Shown here piece after piece: positions 25,614 through 33,809 of a stretch of 64,000 bases of DNA. Position numbers and translations under genes: made by a program. Position 1 is the first letter of the stretch. Each line of letters begins with the position of its first letter. Source of the DNA: Mitsuaria sp. 7. Its GTDB lineage: Bacteria > Pseudomonadota > Gammaproteobacteria > Burkholderiales > Burkholderiaceae_C. The stretch is from NCBI RefSeq assembly GCF_001653795.1, contig NZ_CP011514.1, positions 2,932,279 to 2,996,278 on the forward strand, given 5' to 3'. The notes under the pieces were generated by a model. The model saw nothing but the letters and a program-made list of their open reading frames with translations, made no database searches and was not told the DNA's origin.

Positions 25614-26102
25614 ATGGCCACCAACGTCCTCATCCTGTGCACCCACAACTCGGCGCGAAGCGTGCTGAGTGAAGGCATGCTGAATCACTGGGCATCACGG
25701 CTGGGCAAAGACCTGCGCGGATTCAGCGCCGGCAGCGCGCCCAGCGGACGGATCAACCCGCACGCCCTGCACGCGCTTGCGGCTGCTGGTGTCGACGTTG
25801 CCGGATTCCGCAGCAAGAGCTGGGACGAATTCATCGGCCCCGAAGCGCCGCAGATGCGCATCGTCATTACCGTCTGCGACAGCGCCGCCGCCGAGCAATG
25901 TCCTTACTGGCCGGGCAGCCCCGTGAAGGTGCATTGGGGTTACGCCGATCCGTCCGCTGCCCCCGAGGCCGATCGGGCGGCCGCCTTCGAACTGACCCGG
26001 GAAGCCATTGCCTATCGCATGCTTCAACTCACCCTGCTCCCCGTCGCGACGATGACCGACGCGGCGTTGCAGGATGCCTTGATCCGCATTGGCCGCTCAT
26101 GA
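25614..26102 (+). CDS. arsC: Arsenate reductase, low-molecular-weight phosphatase type (copy 2)
   Basis: 162 residues; catalytic loop CTHNSARS (Cys9-x5-Arg15) and the parallel segment CDSAAAEQCPYWPG. It is clearly paralogous to the gene just upstream (shared NSARS, FSAGSAPSG, SKGWDEF/SKSWDEF, HWG), but differs at many positions, so the duplication is old or the copies were acquired separately. It overlaps the ACR3 start (ATGA). Confidence 0.92.
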   Translation: MATNVLILCTHNSARSVLSEGMLNHWASRLGKDLRGFSAGSAPSGRINPHALHALAAAGVDVAGFRSKSWDEFIGPEAPQMRIVITVCDSAAAEQCPYWPGSPVKVHWGYADPSAAPEADRAAAFELTREAIAYRMLQLTLLPVATMTDAALQDALIRIGRS

Positions 26103-27187
26103 TGGACAAGGTCACGGCTCTCCCATCGGCCAAGGTCACCGCCCCACCGGCTCGCATCGGCTTCTTCGAGAAGTACCTGAGCGTATGGGTGATGGCGTGC
26201 ATCGCCATCGGGGTCGGACTCGGACAGGTCGCCCCCGGCCTCGCTCATTCCGTAGCCTCGCTGGAGGTCGCACAAGTCAATGTGCCGGTCGGCGTGCTGA
26301 TCTGGATCATGATCATCCCGATGCTGCTGAAGGTCGACTTCGCCGCACTGGGTCAAGTGAAGACGCATGCGAGGGGCATCGGGGTCACGCTGTTCATCAA
26401 CTGGGGCGTCAAGCCATTTTCGATGGCCGTCCTTGCATGGATGTTCATCCGTCATCTGTTCGCGTCCTGGCTGCCCGCCGAGCAGCTCGACAGCTACGTC
26501 GCGGGTCTGATTCTCCTGGCGGCAGCACCGTGCACGGCCATGGTCTTCGTCTGGAGTCAGCTGTGCAAAGGTGATCCACTTTTCACGCTGTCGCAGGTCG
26601 CGCTGAACGACGCGATCATGGTGATCGCCTTCGCGCCCATCGTCGCGCTTCTCCTCGGGTTGTCCTCGGTCACCGTGCCGTGGGACACGTTGATGACCTC
26701 GGTCGGGCTCTACATCGTCCTCCCGGTCGTCATGTCCCAGCTCTGGCGCAGATGGCTCCTGCAGCGCGGCCAAGCCCGCCTGCAGGCAACGCTCGCGAAG
26801 CTATCGCCCTTCTCCATCAGCGCGCTGTTGTTGACACTGGTACTGCTCTTCGCCTTCCAGGGCGGCCAGATCATTGAACAACCGCTGGTCATCGCTCTGC
26901 TCGCCGTACCCATCCTGATTCAGGTCATCTTGAACTCGGGGCTGGCGTACATCCTCAACCGCAGGTTTGGTGTCCAGCACTGCGTCGCCGGTCCATCCGC
27001 ACTCATCGGTGCCAGCAACTTCTTCGAGTTGGCGGTCGCGACTGCCATCAGCCTCTTCGGGTTCCAGTCCGGCGCCGCTTTGGCGACCGTGGTTGGTGTT
27101 CTGGTCGAGGTCCCCATCATGCTGGCCATCGTCAGCATCGTTAATCGCAGCCAATCCTGGTACGAGCAAGGAAGCCGAAATGCCTGA
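26099..27187 (+). CDS. acr3: ACR3-family arsenite efflux permease
   Basis: 362 residues, about ten hydrophobic helices. The conserved cysteine of ACR3 proteins is Cys145 in [13 protein letters not shown]; the [18 protein letters not shown] segment is also family-typical. Exports As(OH)3 using the proton motive force. The start overlaps the arsC stop and the 3' end overlaps arsH by 8 bp, so translation is tightly coupled. Confidence 0.94.
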   Translation: MMDKVTALPSAKVTAPPARIGFFEKYLSVWVMACIAIGVGLGQVAPGLAHSVASLEVAQVNVPVGVLIWIMIIPMLLKVDFAALGQVKTHARGIGVTLFINWGVKPFSMAVLAWMFIRHLFASWLPAEQLDSYVAGLILLAAAPCTAMVFVWSQLCKGDPLFTLSQVALNDAIMVIAFAPIVALLLGLSSVTVPWDTLMTSVGLYIVLPVVMSQLWRRWLLQRGQARLQATLAKLSPFSISALLLTLVLLFAFQGGQIIEQPLVIALLAVPILIQVILNSGLAYILNRRFGVQHCVAGPSALIGASNFFELAVATAISLFGFQSGAALATVVGVLVEVPIMLAIVSIVNRSQSWYEQGSRNA

Positions 27188-28040
27188 ACTGGACCTGACC
27201 TTCCCCGCCCTCGACACAGGCGTCTTTGAAGTGCCTGACCCCGAGCGACTCAAGCCCATTGACCCATCCCGGCACAAGCCGCGGTTCCTGTTGCTTTATG
27301 GTTCGCTCCGCGTCAGGTCCTACAGCCGACTGCTGGTATTTGAGGCCGCGCGACTGCTTGAGGCCATGGGCGGGGAGGTCCGTGTCTTCGACCCGTCCGG
27401 CCTGCCGCTGCCGGACGACGCCGCTGACACCCATCCCAAGGTCCAGGAACTGCGCCAGTTGGCCGCTTGGTCCGAAGGCATGGTGTGGTGCTCGCCGGAG
27501 CGCCACGGCGCCATGACGGGCGTGATGAAGGCACAGATCGACTGGATTCCGCTGACCTCGGGCGCGATCCGTCCGACGCAGGGCAAGACGCTTGCGGTCA
27601 TGCAGGTATCCGGTGGGTCGCAGAGCTTCAACGCGGTGAACCAGATGCGGGTGCTGGGCCGCTGGATGCGCATGCTCACGATCCCGAATCAGTCATCCGT
27701 CGCCAAGGCCTACGACGAGTTCACCGAAGAAGGCCGGATGAAGTCTTCGGCCTACTACGAACGCGTCGTCGACGTGGTCGAAGAGCTGTTCAAGTTCACG
27801 TTGCTGACGCGAGACCTGTCCCCCTACCTGGTCGATCGCTACAGCGAGCGGAAGGAAGCATCGAAGAAGGCCCCGCAGGCGACCATCAAGCCGGTCGACA
27901 ACGGCGTTCCTGTCCAGGGTGACAGCTGTTGCAGCCCAGCTGCAACACAGCCGATCGCCGTCACGCGGAAGAGCGGTTGCGCCCCAGCAGGCAAGACAGC
28001 GGGCGATCCAGCCACCGCATCTACAAGCTGCTGCAGCTGA
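27180..28040 (+). CDS. arsH: ArsH NADPH-dependent FMN reductase (organoarsenical oxidase)
   Basis: 286 residues. The flavodoxin-like FMN-binding loop [14 protein letters not shown] and [20 protein letters not shown] are diagnostic. ArsH oxidises trivalent methyl- and aromatic arsenicals. The usual protein is ~230-250 residues; here a ~40-residue C-terminal extension contains three cysteine clusters (SCCSPA, SGCAPA, TSCCS), which may bind arsenic or be a linker from a lost fusion. Confidence 0.93.
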   Translation: MPELDLTFPALDTGVFEVPDPERLKPIDPSRHKPRFLLLYGSLRVRSYSRLLVFEAARLLEAMGGEVRVFDPSGLPLPDDAADTHPKVQELRQLAAWSEGMVWCSPERHGAMTGVMKAQIDWIPLTSGAIRPTQGKTLAVMQVSGGSQSFNAVNQMRVLGRWMRMLTIPNQSSVAKAYDEFTEEGRMKSSAYYERVVDVVEELFKFTLLTRDLSPYLVDRYSERKEASKKAPQATIKPVDNGVPVQGDSCCSPAATQPIAVTRKSGCAPAGKTAGDPATASTSCCS

Positions 28041-28045
28041 CTCGA

Positions 28046-29242
28046 ATGCCGTTGGCCCGGGCCGGAACCACTGCCGCCCTGGGCGTGGCCCAGACACTGG
28101 CGTGGGCGTCGACGTACTACCTGCCTGCGATGCTGGCAGCGCCGATGGCGATCGACCTTGGTGTCAGTACTTCGACCGTGTTCGGCGCGTTCTCGATGGC
28201 GCTGGTGGTCTCCGCCTGTGTCGGTCCTGCTGCCGGGCGGGCCATAGACCGGCACGGCGGGCGTCCCGTGTTGATGATCAGCAGTCTGGTGTTCTTCGCT
28301 GGTCTGGCGCTGCTGGGAAGCGCGCGCAGCACTGCCGGCATGGTCGCTGCCTGGATCGTCTTGGGTGTCGGCATGGGAGGCGGCCTCTATGAAGCAGCGT
28401 TCGCGGCCTTGGTCCGCTTGTGGGGTCAAGACTCCAGGGCGGCAATAACTGGAGTGACGCTGCTTGCAGGATTCGCGAGCACCGTCGGGTGGCCGCTGAC
28501 CAGTCATCTCGAAACCACACTCGGCTGGCGATCGACTTGCTTTGTCTGGGCCGCACTTCACCTGTGCCTCGGCCTGCCGCTCAATGCATTGATCGCCGGG
28601 GTAGAGAAGCCCCTCAGCGCCATCGGCGCGCCGCCCATGGACGTGATCGCCCATGTCGCGGCCTCCAAGCCCTCGCGGTACACCACGGCCTTGCTGGCAT
28701 GGGTCTTCGCCGCCACACTGTTCATCAGTACGGCGATGGCCGCGCATCTTCCGCGACTCCTGCAGGCACAAGGCGCGTCGCTTGAAGGCGCTGTCATGGT
28801 CGGCGCACTTATCGGTCCGGCTCAAGTCGCCGCAAGACTGACGGAGTTCGGCCTGATGCGGCATCTACACCCATTGATCGCAGCACGCCTTGCCGCAGCC
28901 CTACATCCGTTCGGTGCGATTCTTCTGGGAGTCTTGGGCGCCCCTGCAGCCGCAGTCTTCGGACTGCTACACGGGGCTGGCAACGGGATTCTTACCATCG
29001 CCAAGGGAACGCTTCCCCTGTCGATCTTCGGCGCCCAAGGATATGGCAGACGTCAGGGCGTCCTGATGATTCCTGCCCGGTTGGCTCAGGCGATTGCGCC
29101 TTGGTCCTTCGGTCTCGCGCTCGATGCGTCCGGTCGCGGGGCACTTGCGATTTCCGGTGCCATCGGTGCACTCGCGTTCGCCAGCCTGTTCGCCCTGACA
29201 CCCCCGGCGCCTGAAAAGTCATTGCGGGGCATCAAACCTTGA
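28046..29242 (+). CDS. MFS transporter at the end of the ars operon
   Basis: 398 residues from the ATG at 28046, 5 bp after the arsH stop, with about 12 hydrophobic segments and the inter-helix motif GRAIDRHGGRPVLM typical of the major facilitator superfamily. The operon context suggests export of an arsenical. No gapdh-like gene is adjacent, which argues against the ArsJ (1-arseno-3-phosphoglycerate) type; an ArsK-like or organoarsenical exporter is possible. Confidence 0.82.
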   Translation: MPLARAGTTAALGVAQTLAWASTYYLPAMLAAPMAIDLGVSTSTVFGAFSMALVVSACVGPAAGRAIDRHGGRPVLMISSLVFFAGLALLGSARSTAGMVAAWIVLGVGMGGGLYEAAFAALVRLWGQDSRAAITGVTLLAGFASTVGWPLTSHLETTLGWRSTCFVWAALHLCLGLPLNALIAGVEKPLSAIGAPPMDVIAHVAASKPSRYTTALLAWVFAATLFISTAMAAHLPRLLQAQGASLEGAVMVGALIGPAQVAARLTEFGLMRHLHPLIAARLAAALHPFGAILLGVLGAPAAAVFGLLHGAGNGILTIAKGTLPLSIFGAQGYGRRQGVLMIPARLAQAIAPWSFGLALDASGRGALAISGAIGALAFASLFALTPPAPEKSLRGIKP

Positions 29243-29293
29243 GCGAAGGATCTCAACGCAACCGCGTCGCAGTCAGCCCCTTCGACTGGAGCG

Positions 29294-29536
29294 CTACAAC
29301 CCTGCCTGCGCCACCAAGTCTGCGACCGACACGTCCATAGCCCCCGCAAGCTTCACCAGCGTCAACACCGCTGGATTGTTCTTCCCGGTCTCGATGTGGC
29401 TGACATAGGACCGGTCCACCTGGGCTTCCAGCGCCAGCCGTTCCTGCGAGATCCCCTTGGCTTCGCGGATACGACGCACTGCAGCCCCCAGCGCAAGAAG
29501 CGCCGGGTCGCCTGCAAGCGGGGACCGATGAGCCAT
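29294..29536 (-). CDS. XRE-family helix-turn-helix regulator
   Basis: 80 residues from the ATG at 29536. The whole protein is a HTH_3 domain: VRRIREAKGISQERLALEAQVDRSYVSHIETGKNNPAVLTLVKLAGAM, nearly identical in pattern to restriction-controller and phage Cro/C1-type proteins. It converges on the ars operon end and may control the divergent small genes at 29731-30563 or the nuclease gene beyond. Confidence 0.85.
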   Translation of the reverse strand: MAHRSPLAGDPALLALGAAVRRIREAKGISQERLALEAQVDRSYVSHIETGKNNPAVLTLVKLAGAMDVSVADLVAQAGL

Positions 29537-29667
29537 CGCTCGATCTTTCCCGGGACGTGAGGCACAATCCACGGGACTTGTCCAACAGACAAGCCGGCCC
29601 ATGCGGCCAACGCTTTATGCCTGAGCGCTCCCCAGGCACGTGTCCACGGCACCACCCGTGAAGCATC

Positions 29668-29688
29668 GCTCCCGTCGCGCGTGGGAGC
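29668..29688. other. Stem-loop upstream of the 29731 gene
   Basis: GCTCCC-9 bp-GGGAGC inverted repeat in the leader of the hypothetical gene at 29731. It could be a weak terminator, an attenuator or an operator. Confidence 0.35.
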
Positions 29689-29730
29689 GTCTTCAACCTA
29701 TTTCGCCATCGGCGGGAAAGGACGTGGGCC

Positions 29731-30258
29731 ATGAAGACCGCCCCGTTCCAGCAGATCAAGATCGAACCCTCGGGCAGCTTCCCGGTGAAGTTCAGGGGTC
29801 GCCAGATCGCACACCATCTGGACATGAACGCGGCTGAGCGACGCGGCGTGAAACTCACTATCTTCGAGACCGACGGCAGCGCGCTGATCGCCCAGCTCGA
29901 CTTCGTCACCGAAGATCCGACGGAGCGTCCGGCAACCTACTGCAGCGGCCTGAAGCAGAAGCGGGACACGTCCCTGCCTGCGCATAAGTCCGGTGCCCCG
30001 CGCCCGTCGCAGGTCTGGCCGGTGTTCGAGGAGAACCGCCGCGAGCAGGAAGAACGAGTCGCTGAATGGGTTCGGATGCAGGCCGACGACGTCCTGCCGC
30101 CCGGCGCAGGCCACCCCGTGACAACCGTATGGCCCTTGGCGCAAGAGAAGCTCAAGGGGATTCTGAAAAGCAGTGCACTGCACTGCCTGACCCGGGTGCT
30201 GGGTCAGTTAGACGATCTCGAAGGCAAGGCCAAGGCCTCGCGCGGGAGCGCAGCATGA
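29731..30258 (+). CDS. Hypothetical island protein
   Basis: 175 residues, no signal peptide or membrane segment. The N-terminal half (PVKFRGRQIAHHLDMNAAERRGVKLTIFETDGSALIAQLDFVTED) looks like a compact beta-rich domain; the rest is charged and helical. The start is supported by GGGAAAGG upstream. Its end overlaps the next gene (ATGA), so the two are co-translated. Family not recognised. Confidence 0.6.
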   Translation: MKTAPFQQIKIEPSGSFPVKFRGRQIAHHLDMNAAERRGVKLTIFETDGSALIAQLDFVTEDPTERPATYCSGLKQKRDTSLPAHKSGAPRPSQVWPVFEENRREQEERVAEWVRMQADDVLPPGAGHPVTTVWPLAQEKLKGILKSSALHCLTRVLGQLDDLEGKAKASRGSAA

Positions 30259-30563
30259 CCACCGGAACGACGACAGAGCAGGATCATCCGCATCTGATCG
30301 CGTTCACGGAAATCTGTGGCCTTTTCAACTGCACGGAATCCAGTTTGATCTCGATGTTGCGTTCAGGTGAACTGCCAGGTGTCAAGTTGGGCAGAGACTG
30401 GCGCATCCCCCGCCAGGCGTTCTGGCAACGCCTGAACGAGATGGCGCTGGAGAAGGCCGCCGAGCGGCGTCAGGTCATGGCAGATCTGGATCACACCCCA
30501 TCCCCGACTTCCGAAGTACCGGTTTATCCGCGTACGCGTGGCCGACCGCGACTTCCCCGCTGA
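30255..30563 (+). CDS. Helix-turn-helix (excisionase/MerR-like) DNA-binding protein
   Basis: 102 residues; the start overlaps the upstream stop. ICGLFNCTESSLISMLRSGELPGVKLGRDWRIPRQAFWQRL is the HTH_17 excisionase-type DNA-binding fold. It may act with the integrase in excision or regulate neighbouring genes. The tail is Arg/Pro-rich (YPRTRGRPRLPR). Confidence 0.75.
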   Translation: MTTGTTTEQDHPHLIAFTEICGLFNCTESSLISMLRSGELPGVKLGRDWRIPRQAFWQRLNEMALEKAAERRQVMADLDHTPSPTSEVPVYPRTRGRPRLPR

Positions 30564-30658
30564 GCGCGCGCACTGATCAATCAGAACCTTCCCTGAAGTG
30601 ACCAGCGGTGGTCGGATCTGCGACCATTCCCGTCAAAACGAAACTGGCGGGGGACGGC

Positions 30659-31765
30659 ATGGCCGACGATGTTTACAGCGACTCCATTCGAAAATCTGGC
30701 TTCGTACTCGAACATCAGGTTGCCCAAGACCTGAAGATCGCGGGCTGGACTGTCATAAGCAACAAGTACTACGTCGACGACCAGTCAGACGCAGTTCGTG
30801 AAGTTGATCTTGTGGCCTACCGCACTCGGAAGGTCCAGCACTTCGACGTCTGCACTGTGTTGATCGTCAGCTGCAAGAAGAGCGCAGACAACGCCTGGGC
30901 GTTCCTCGCTCGGCCCATAAATCTCAATGACAAGAACTCGGATTGGTGGCCGGTCCACATCTGGTCGAATGACCCTGCCCTTCAATACGTGCTTGGTCAG
31001 CCCGGGGTCGGCAAGCAGTTTCACGGCGACGCTCTGCAACACGGAGTGACCGAAGTACTAGAGACGCCGACGGTCGAGGTGTTCGCGTTTCAGGAGATGA
31101 AGAAGGGATCCGGTGCAGTCCAGAACGACAAGGCAATCTTCTCGTCCATTACGGGACTGATGAAAGCGCAAGCTTATGAAATGCAGTCACTGCCGGGCAG
31201 GAAGAAGGACCCCTGCGTCTATCAGTTCAATCTTGTTTCCGTCGTCGACACCGACCTAGTTCGGATTCACTTTGACGGCGACGGGATCACAAGCGCCCAA
31301 GTGCATGGCGAACACTACATCGGGCGCTACATCATCAACAAGGCGGAGACCTTCGCGCGCATCCGACTCGTCGCTGCGACGGCCTTCCAGGATCTGCTTG
31401 AAGACTTCGCACGTTTGCATCGATCAAACTGCGACTGGTTTGCCTCCGAATGCACTTCGTTCTATCAAGACATCGTCAAGGATCCGAAGCGCGTCGACGC
31501 CCTTGCCGATCTCTTCAACCGCAAAACCTTGCCGATGGTCAACTTCTTTGTACGGCGCAAGTTCGGATCCGAAAAGAAGGTAGGTCCCGCGTTCCTATAT
31601 TTTGATGAAGCTGATGACATGGTGCGCATCGGCTACGAAGCCGACGACGACGTTACCGATTTCATGGACTCGAACGATGGCGTTCGCGGGACGGTGCAGG
31701 CAGGCCTGAAAGCGATTTACCGGTATGAAGGGGATTTCAGCCTTCTTTTCGACATCCCCTTCTAG
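30659..31765 (+). CDS. PD-(D/E)XK nuclease-like protein (putative restriction/defence)
   Basis: 368 residues from the ATG at 30659, which has GGGGGA upstream. The N-terminus follows the Mrr-like restriction fold: GFVLEHQVAQDLKIAGW, then REVDLVAY (Asp50) and LIVSCKKS, where Ser71 occupies the usual catalytic Glu position before Cys72-Lys73. The remainder (~270 residues) is unassigned and may recognise the target. GC content is visibly lower than in neighbouring genes, pointing to recent acquisition. No methylase is adjacent, so this is not an ordinary restriction-modification pair. Confidence 0.6.
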   Translation: MADDVYSDSIRKSGFVLEHQVAQDLKIAGWTVISNKYYVDDQSDAVREVDLVAYRTRKVQHFDVCTVLIVSCKKSADNAWAFLARPINLNDKNSDWWPVHIWSNDPALQYVLGQPGVGKQFHGDALQHGVTEVLETPTVEVFAFQEMKKGSGAVQNDKAIFSSITGLMKAQAYEMQSLPGRKKDPCVYQFNLVSVVDTDLVRIHFDGDGITSAQVHGEHYIGRYIINKAETFARIRLVAATAFQDLLEDFARLHRSNCDWFASECTSFYQDIVKDPKRVDALADLFNRKTLPMVNFFVRRKFGSEKKVGPAFLYFDEADDMVRIGYEADDDVTDFMDSNDGVRGTVQAGLKAIYRYEGDFSLLFDIPF

Positions 31766-32076
31766 GCCGTGCGAAAACTGAAAATCCAGCTCGATATTCA
31801 CCGACCAACTGCGTCAGACATCAATCTTGAGCGCAAGGAACATCCTTCATGAGACTCTAGGCCCCGGGGCCTGTTTGCCTTGGTCCGCATGGGGGGGGGG
31901 GCGGGGTAGCGCGCAGTGGGTTGCGTCAACTGCACCCGGCGTTGCATCTGATCGCCTTCAGGCATACGATCCGCGCCTTGTTGTGTATCACCTCCTGTGT
32001 CACCCAGGCAGTGAATTGCAGCTCGTGAAGAATGACGATGACGGCTTCAAGCTCTTGCTCGCATGGGGCGCGCCCT
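31766..32076. other. Right-end island DNA without a gene
   Basis: 311 bp from the nuclease-like gene to attR. It contains an 11-G run (31891-31901), a candidate integrase arm site (31984-32003), and a stretch resembling a diverged ffs 5' arm (CTCGCATGG at about 32059-32067) just before attR. I see no credible coding region. Confidence 0.6.
31984..32003 (+). repeat. Candidate integrase arm-type site, right
   Basis: TGTATCACCTCCTGTGTCAC, 18/20 identical to 16980-16999 and in the same orientation, 73 bp inside attR. Confidence 0.5.
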
Positions 32077-32152
32077 CCAACCGGGTCAGATGGGGAACCA
32101 AGCAGCCCTAACCGTTGTGACCAGTGCCGAGGGTAAGGCTCGTCAACCTCAT
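32077..32152 (+). repeat. attR: 76-bp direct repeat, 3' fragment of ffs
   Basis: Exact copy of 16844-16919. Upstream of it the sequence no longer forms the 5' arm of the SRP RNA, so this is not a second working ffs gene. It is followed by the terminator that must originally have served ffs. Confidence 0.92.
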
Positions 32153-32159
32153 TCAAGTG

Positions 32160-32183
32160 AAAACCGCCGGGAGGCGGTTTTTT
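32160..32183 (+). terminator. Intrinsic terminator, originally of ffs
   Basis: Stem AAAACCGCC/GGCGGTTTT with a GGGA loop and a run of six T (32178-32183), 7 bp after the ffs 3' fragment. A textbook Rho-independent terminator, separated from the intact ffs by the island. Confidence 0.92.
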
Positions 32184-32276
32184 CGCTTGGGCAGTTCAGG
32201 ACGCTAGAACGCCACTTCAGCCGCGCGCGCCGTCTCGTGCTCTCTCAAGTTCGGAACACCCGCGTCGCGACGATCA

Positions 32277-32314
32277 AGAAAAAGAGCGTCGAGGACTTCC
32301 GCCCATCGACGCTC
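32277..32314 (-). terminator. Intrinsic terminator for the two small minus-strand genes
   Basis: Arms GAGCGTCGA (32284-32292) and TCGACGCTC (32306-32314); read on the minus strand the stem is followed by a TTTTTCTT tract. It lies just downstream of the DUF1508 gene. Confidence 0.8.
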
Positions 32315-32331
32315 TCAGACCTCAGAGGTCT

Positions 32332-32502
32332 CTAGACTCCGTACACGGGCGTGTTGCCCGTACCTTTCACCAGATTGATTGCCGACAGGCAATCTGCCTT
32401 GTTGTTGTAGCCCTCTCCGCTGTCGGCAATCTTGCGATTGTTCCCAGCAAGAAGGTACCAGCGCCACTGACTGAGGTTGTCGCGATAAACATGGAATGCC
32501 AT
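32332..32502 (-). CDS. DUF1508 (YegP-like) small protein
   Basis: 56 residues, read directly from the minus strand. MAFHVYRDNLSQWRWYLLAG, followed by NRKIADSGEGYNNKADCLSAI, is the DUF1508 fold: a short beta-alpha unit with the conserved WRW and GEGYxxKxDC pattern. E. coli YegP contains two such units; this is a single-unit member. Its function is unknown. GGGGG precedes the start, the YjzC-like gene lies 9 bp upstream and an intrinsic terminator follows. Confidence 0.85.
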   Translation of the reverse strand: MAFHVYRDNLSQWRWYLLAGNNRKIADSGEGYNNKADCLSAINLVKGTGNTPVYGV

Positions 32503-32511
32503 GTTGCCCCC

Positions 32512-32682
32512 TCAGCGACCGCTCTTGTGCTTGGTCGGATCCACGAGCGTATAGCTCTGTCCCGGCTTCGGCGTAGGCGGCAGGGGATTGCCACGAGTAC
32601 CGGTCACTTCGTTACCGGTATTGTTGTTCCGGTATTGGCCGGAACGCGGTGTCGGAGTTCCCGGCGTCAATTTTCCTGGCAT
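32512..32682 (-). CDS. Small Pro/Gly-rich conserved protein
   Basis: 56 residues from the ATG at 32682 (ATG at 32697 adds five). The sequence MPGKLTPGTPTPRSGQY... ending PLPPTPKPGQSYTLVDPTKHK is a short, proline-rich, basic protein of a type I have seen as a conserved YjzC-like hypothetical. No function known. It forms a two-gene unit with the DUF1508 gene. Confidence 0.7.
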   Translation of the reverse strand: MPGKLTPGTPTPRSGQYRNNNTGNEVTGTRGNPLPPTPKPGQSYTLVDPTKHKSGR

Positions 32683-32697
32683 TTTTGTGCCTTTCAA

Positions 32698-33350
32698 ATC
32701 TGCGATTTCGGTTCTCGGAAAACGAGAGGCGCATTGTGCGCAGGCTCACTAAGGGTTTACCGAGGAATGCGTAGACAAGAAAATGTTGCACTGCCACACT
32801 TCAAGACCGCGCCTAGGCAACGCTAAGCGCGGCGAGAAGGTCAGGCTGTTTTCATAGGCTTTACTTTCTCGTTGCTCAAGTCCACAACGTTGGACGCTTT
32901 CGGGGCATCAGTTGCACAAGAAAGGCTGGTAGCTGGCAGGCTCCAGCCTTTCGCGTTTTGGCACTCTTGGTTCGAGAGTGCTACTCCCAACATTACCGAA
33001 TTATCCGGTCGAGTGCAAGTCTCTCACGAAGAACTATCCACAGGAAAGTTCAGATCTAGATCGCACCTAGAAGAGAGTTTTCCATTGCCAGCATTGGAGT
33101 TTTTTAGCATTCGCTAAATTTCGATGGAAATCGACGCCCACTTGTAAACAGCTTAACAACAGCCGTCCAGCCCTCTTAGAGCCTAGCATTGATGCTGTAC
33201 TAATCCACAGGCATGCTGACCGCTGTTGAGATACGTAAGGCGTCTGGCGTTGAAGCGGACACAGGTGATAAGAACCACAGCGCTGGACATCGGTCGCGCC
33301 AAAATTCCAAGCTATCCCTGCCAGCGCAGCTTGGTCAACACTTCTCCGCT
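32698..33350. other. Lower-GC intergenic stretch
   Basis: About 650 bp with clearly lower GC than the rest of the chromosome. An 81-codon frame at 32872-33117 has no recognisable family and no good ribosome site. An inverted repeat GCACTCT-7 bp-AGAGTGC lies near 32961. I see no supported gene. Confidence 0.5.
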
Positions 33351-33773
33351 ATGCCCAGTCTGTCTGCCCTTGACCGATTCAGCACTGCGCAAGCTCCGCA
33401 GGTCGCCGACGTCCTCGCCGAGCTCAAGCGCGGCCGCAAGCTCAGCCATTGGATGTGGTACTTCTTCCCCCAGCTCCGTGGGCTGGGCGTGAGCAGCACG
33501 GCGCAGTTCTACGGGATCGAGTCACTGGACGAGGCGATCGCCTACCTCGACCACGACGTCCTCGGCCCGCGCCTGCGCGAGTGCGTCGCGCTGATGAACA
33601 CCCACCGCAACAAGACCGCCGAGCAGATCCTGGGCTCCGTGGACGCAATGAAGTTCCGCTCATCGCTGACGCTCTTCGCGAAGGCGTCGGGCGACGAGGC
33701 CGTGTTCATCGAAGCGCTCGATCGCTACTTCAGCGGCCAGCCGGATCCGCGCACGCTGGATCTCCTGCGCTGA
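33351..33773 (+). CDS. DUF1810 family protein
   Basis: 140 residues from the ATG at 33351; an upstream in-frame ATG at 33213 lies in lower-GC non-family sequence. ALDRFSTAQ, followed by ELKRGRKLSHWMWYFFPQLRGLG and YGIESLDEAIAYLDHDVLG, is the DUF1810/YcfA-like calpastatin-family signature. Function unknown; soluble. Confidence 0.9.
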   Translation: MPSLSALDRFSTAQAPQVADVLAELKRGRKLSHWMWYFFPQLRGLGVSSTAQFYGIESLDEAIAYLDHDVLGPRLRECVALMNTHRNKTAEQILGSVDAMKFRSSLTLFAKASGDEAVFIEALDRYFSGQPDPRTLDLLR

Positions 33774-33809
33774 CTGCGTTCCGCTGCCTCCGGCATCACG
33801 TCTCTTTCC

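Larger units (their letters stand above)
16844..32152. mobile_element. 15.3-kb genomic island integrated in ffs
   Basis: It is bounded by a perfect 76-bp direct repeat (16844-16919 and 32077-32152) corresponding to the 3' part of ffs. A tyrosine integrase lies immediately inside the left end, pointing inwards. Contents in order: integrase, TrlF-like PHP-SMC ATPase, HEPN/AbiU2-like gene, small phage-like gene, AlpA-type regulator with a family-A-like polymerase, arsenic operon, XRE regulator, two small genes and a nuclease-like gene. No conjugation genes are present, so it may be mobilised in trans or be a satellite-type element. The native ffs terminator is now at the right end (32160-32183). 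Confidence 0.88.

Noticed and set aside
32060..32152. Second functional ffs gene at the right island end
   Set aside because: Only the 3' 76 bp match; the upstream sequence does not supply the 5' arm needed for the SRP RNA terminal stem.
32872..33117. 81-codon plus-strand gene in the low-GC zone
   Set aside because: No ribosome site, no family pattern and no neighbour context; not distinguishable from chance.
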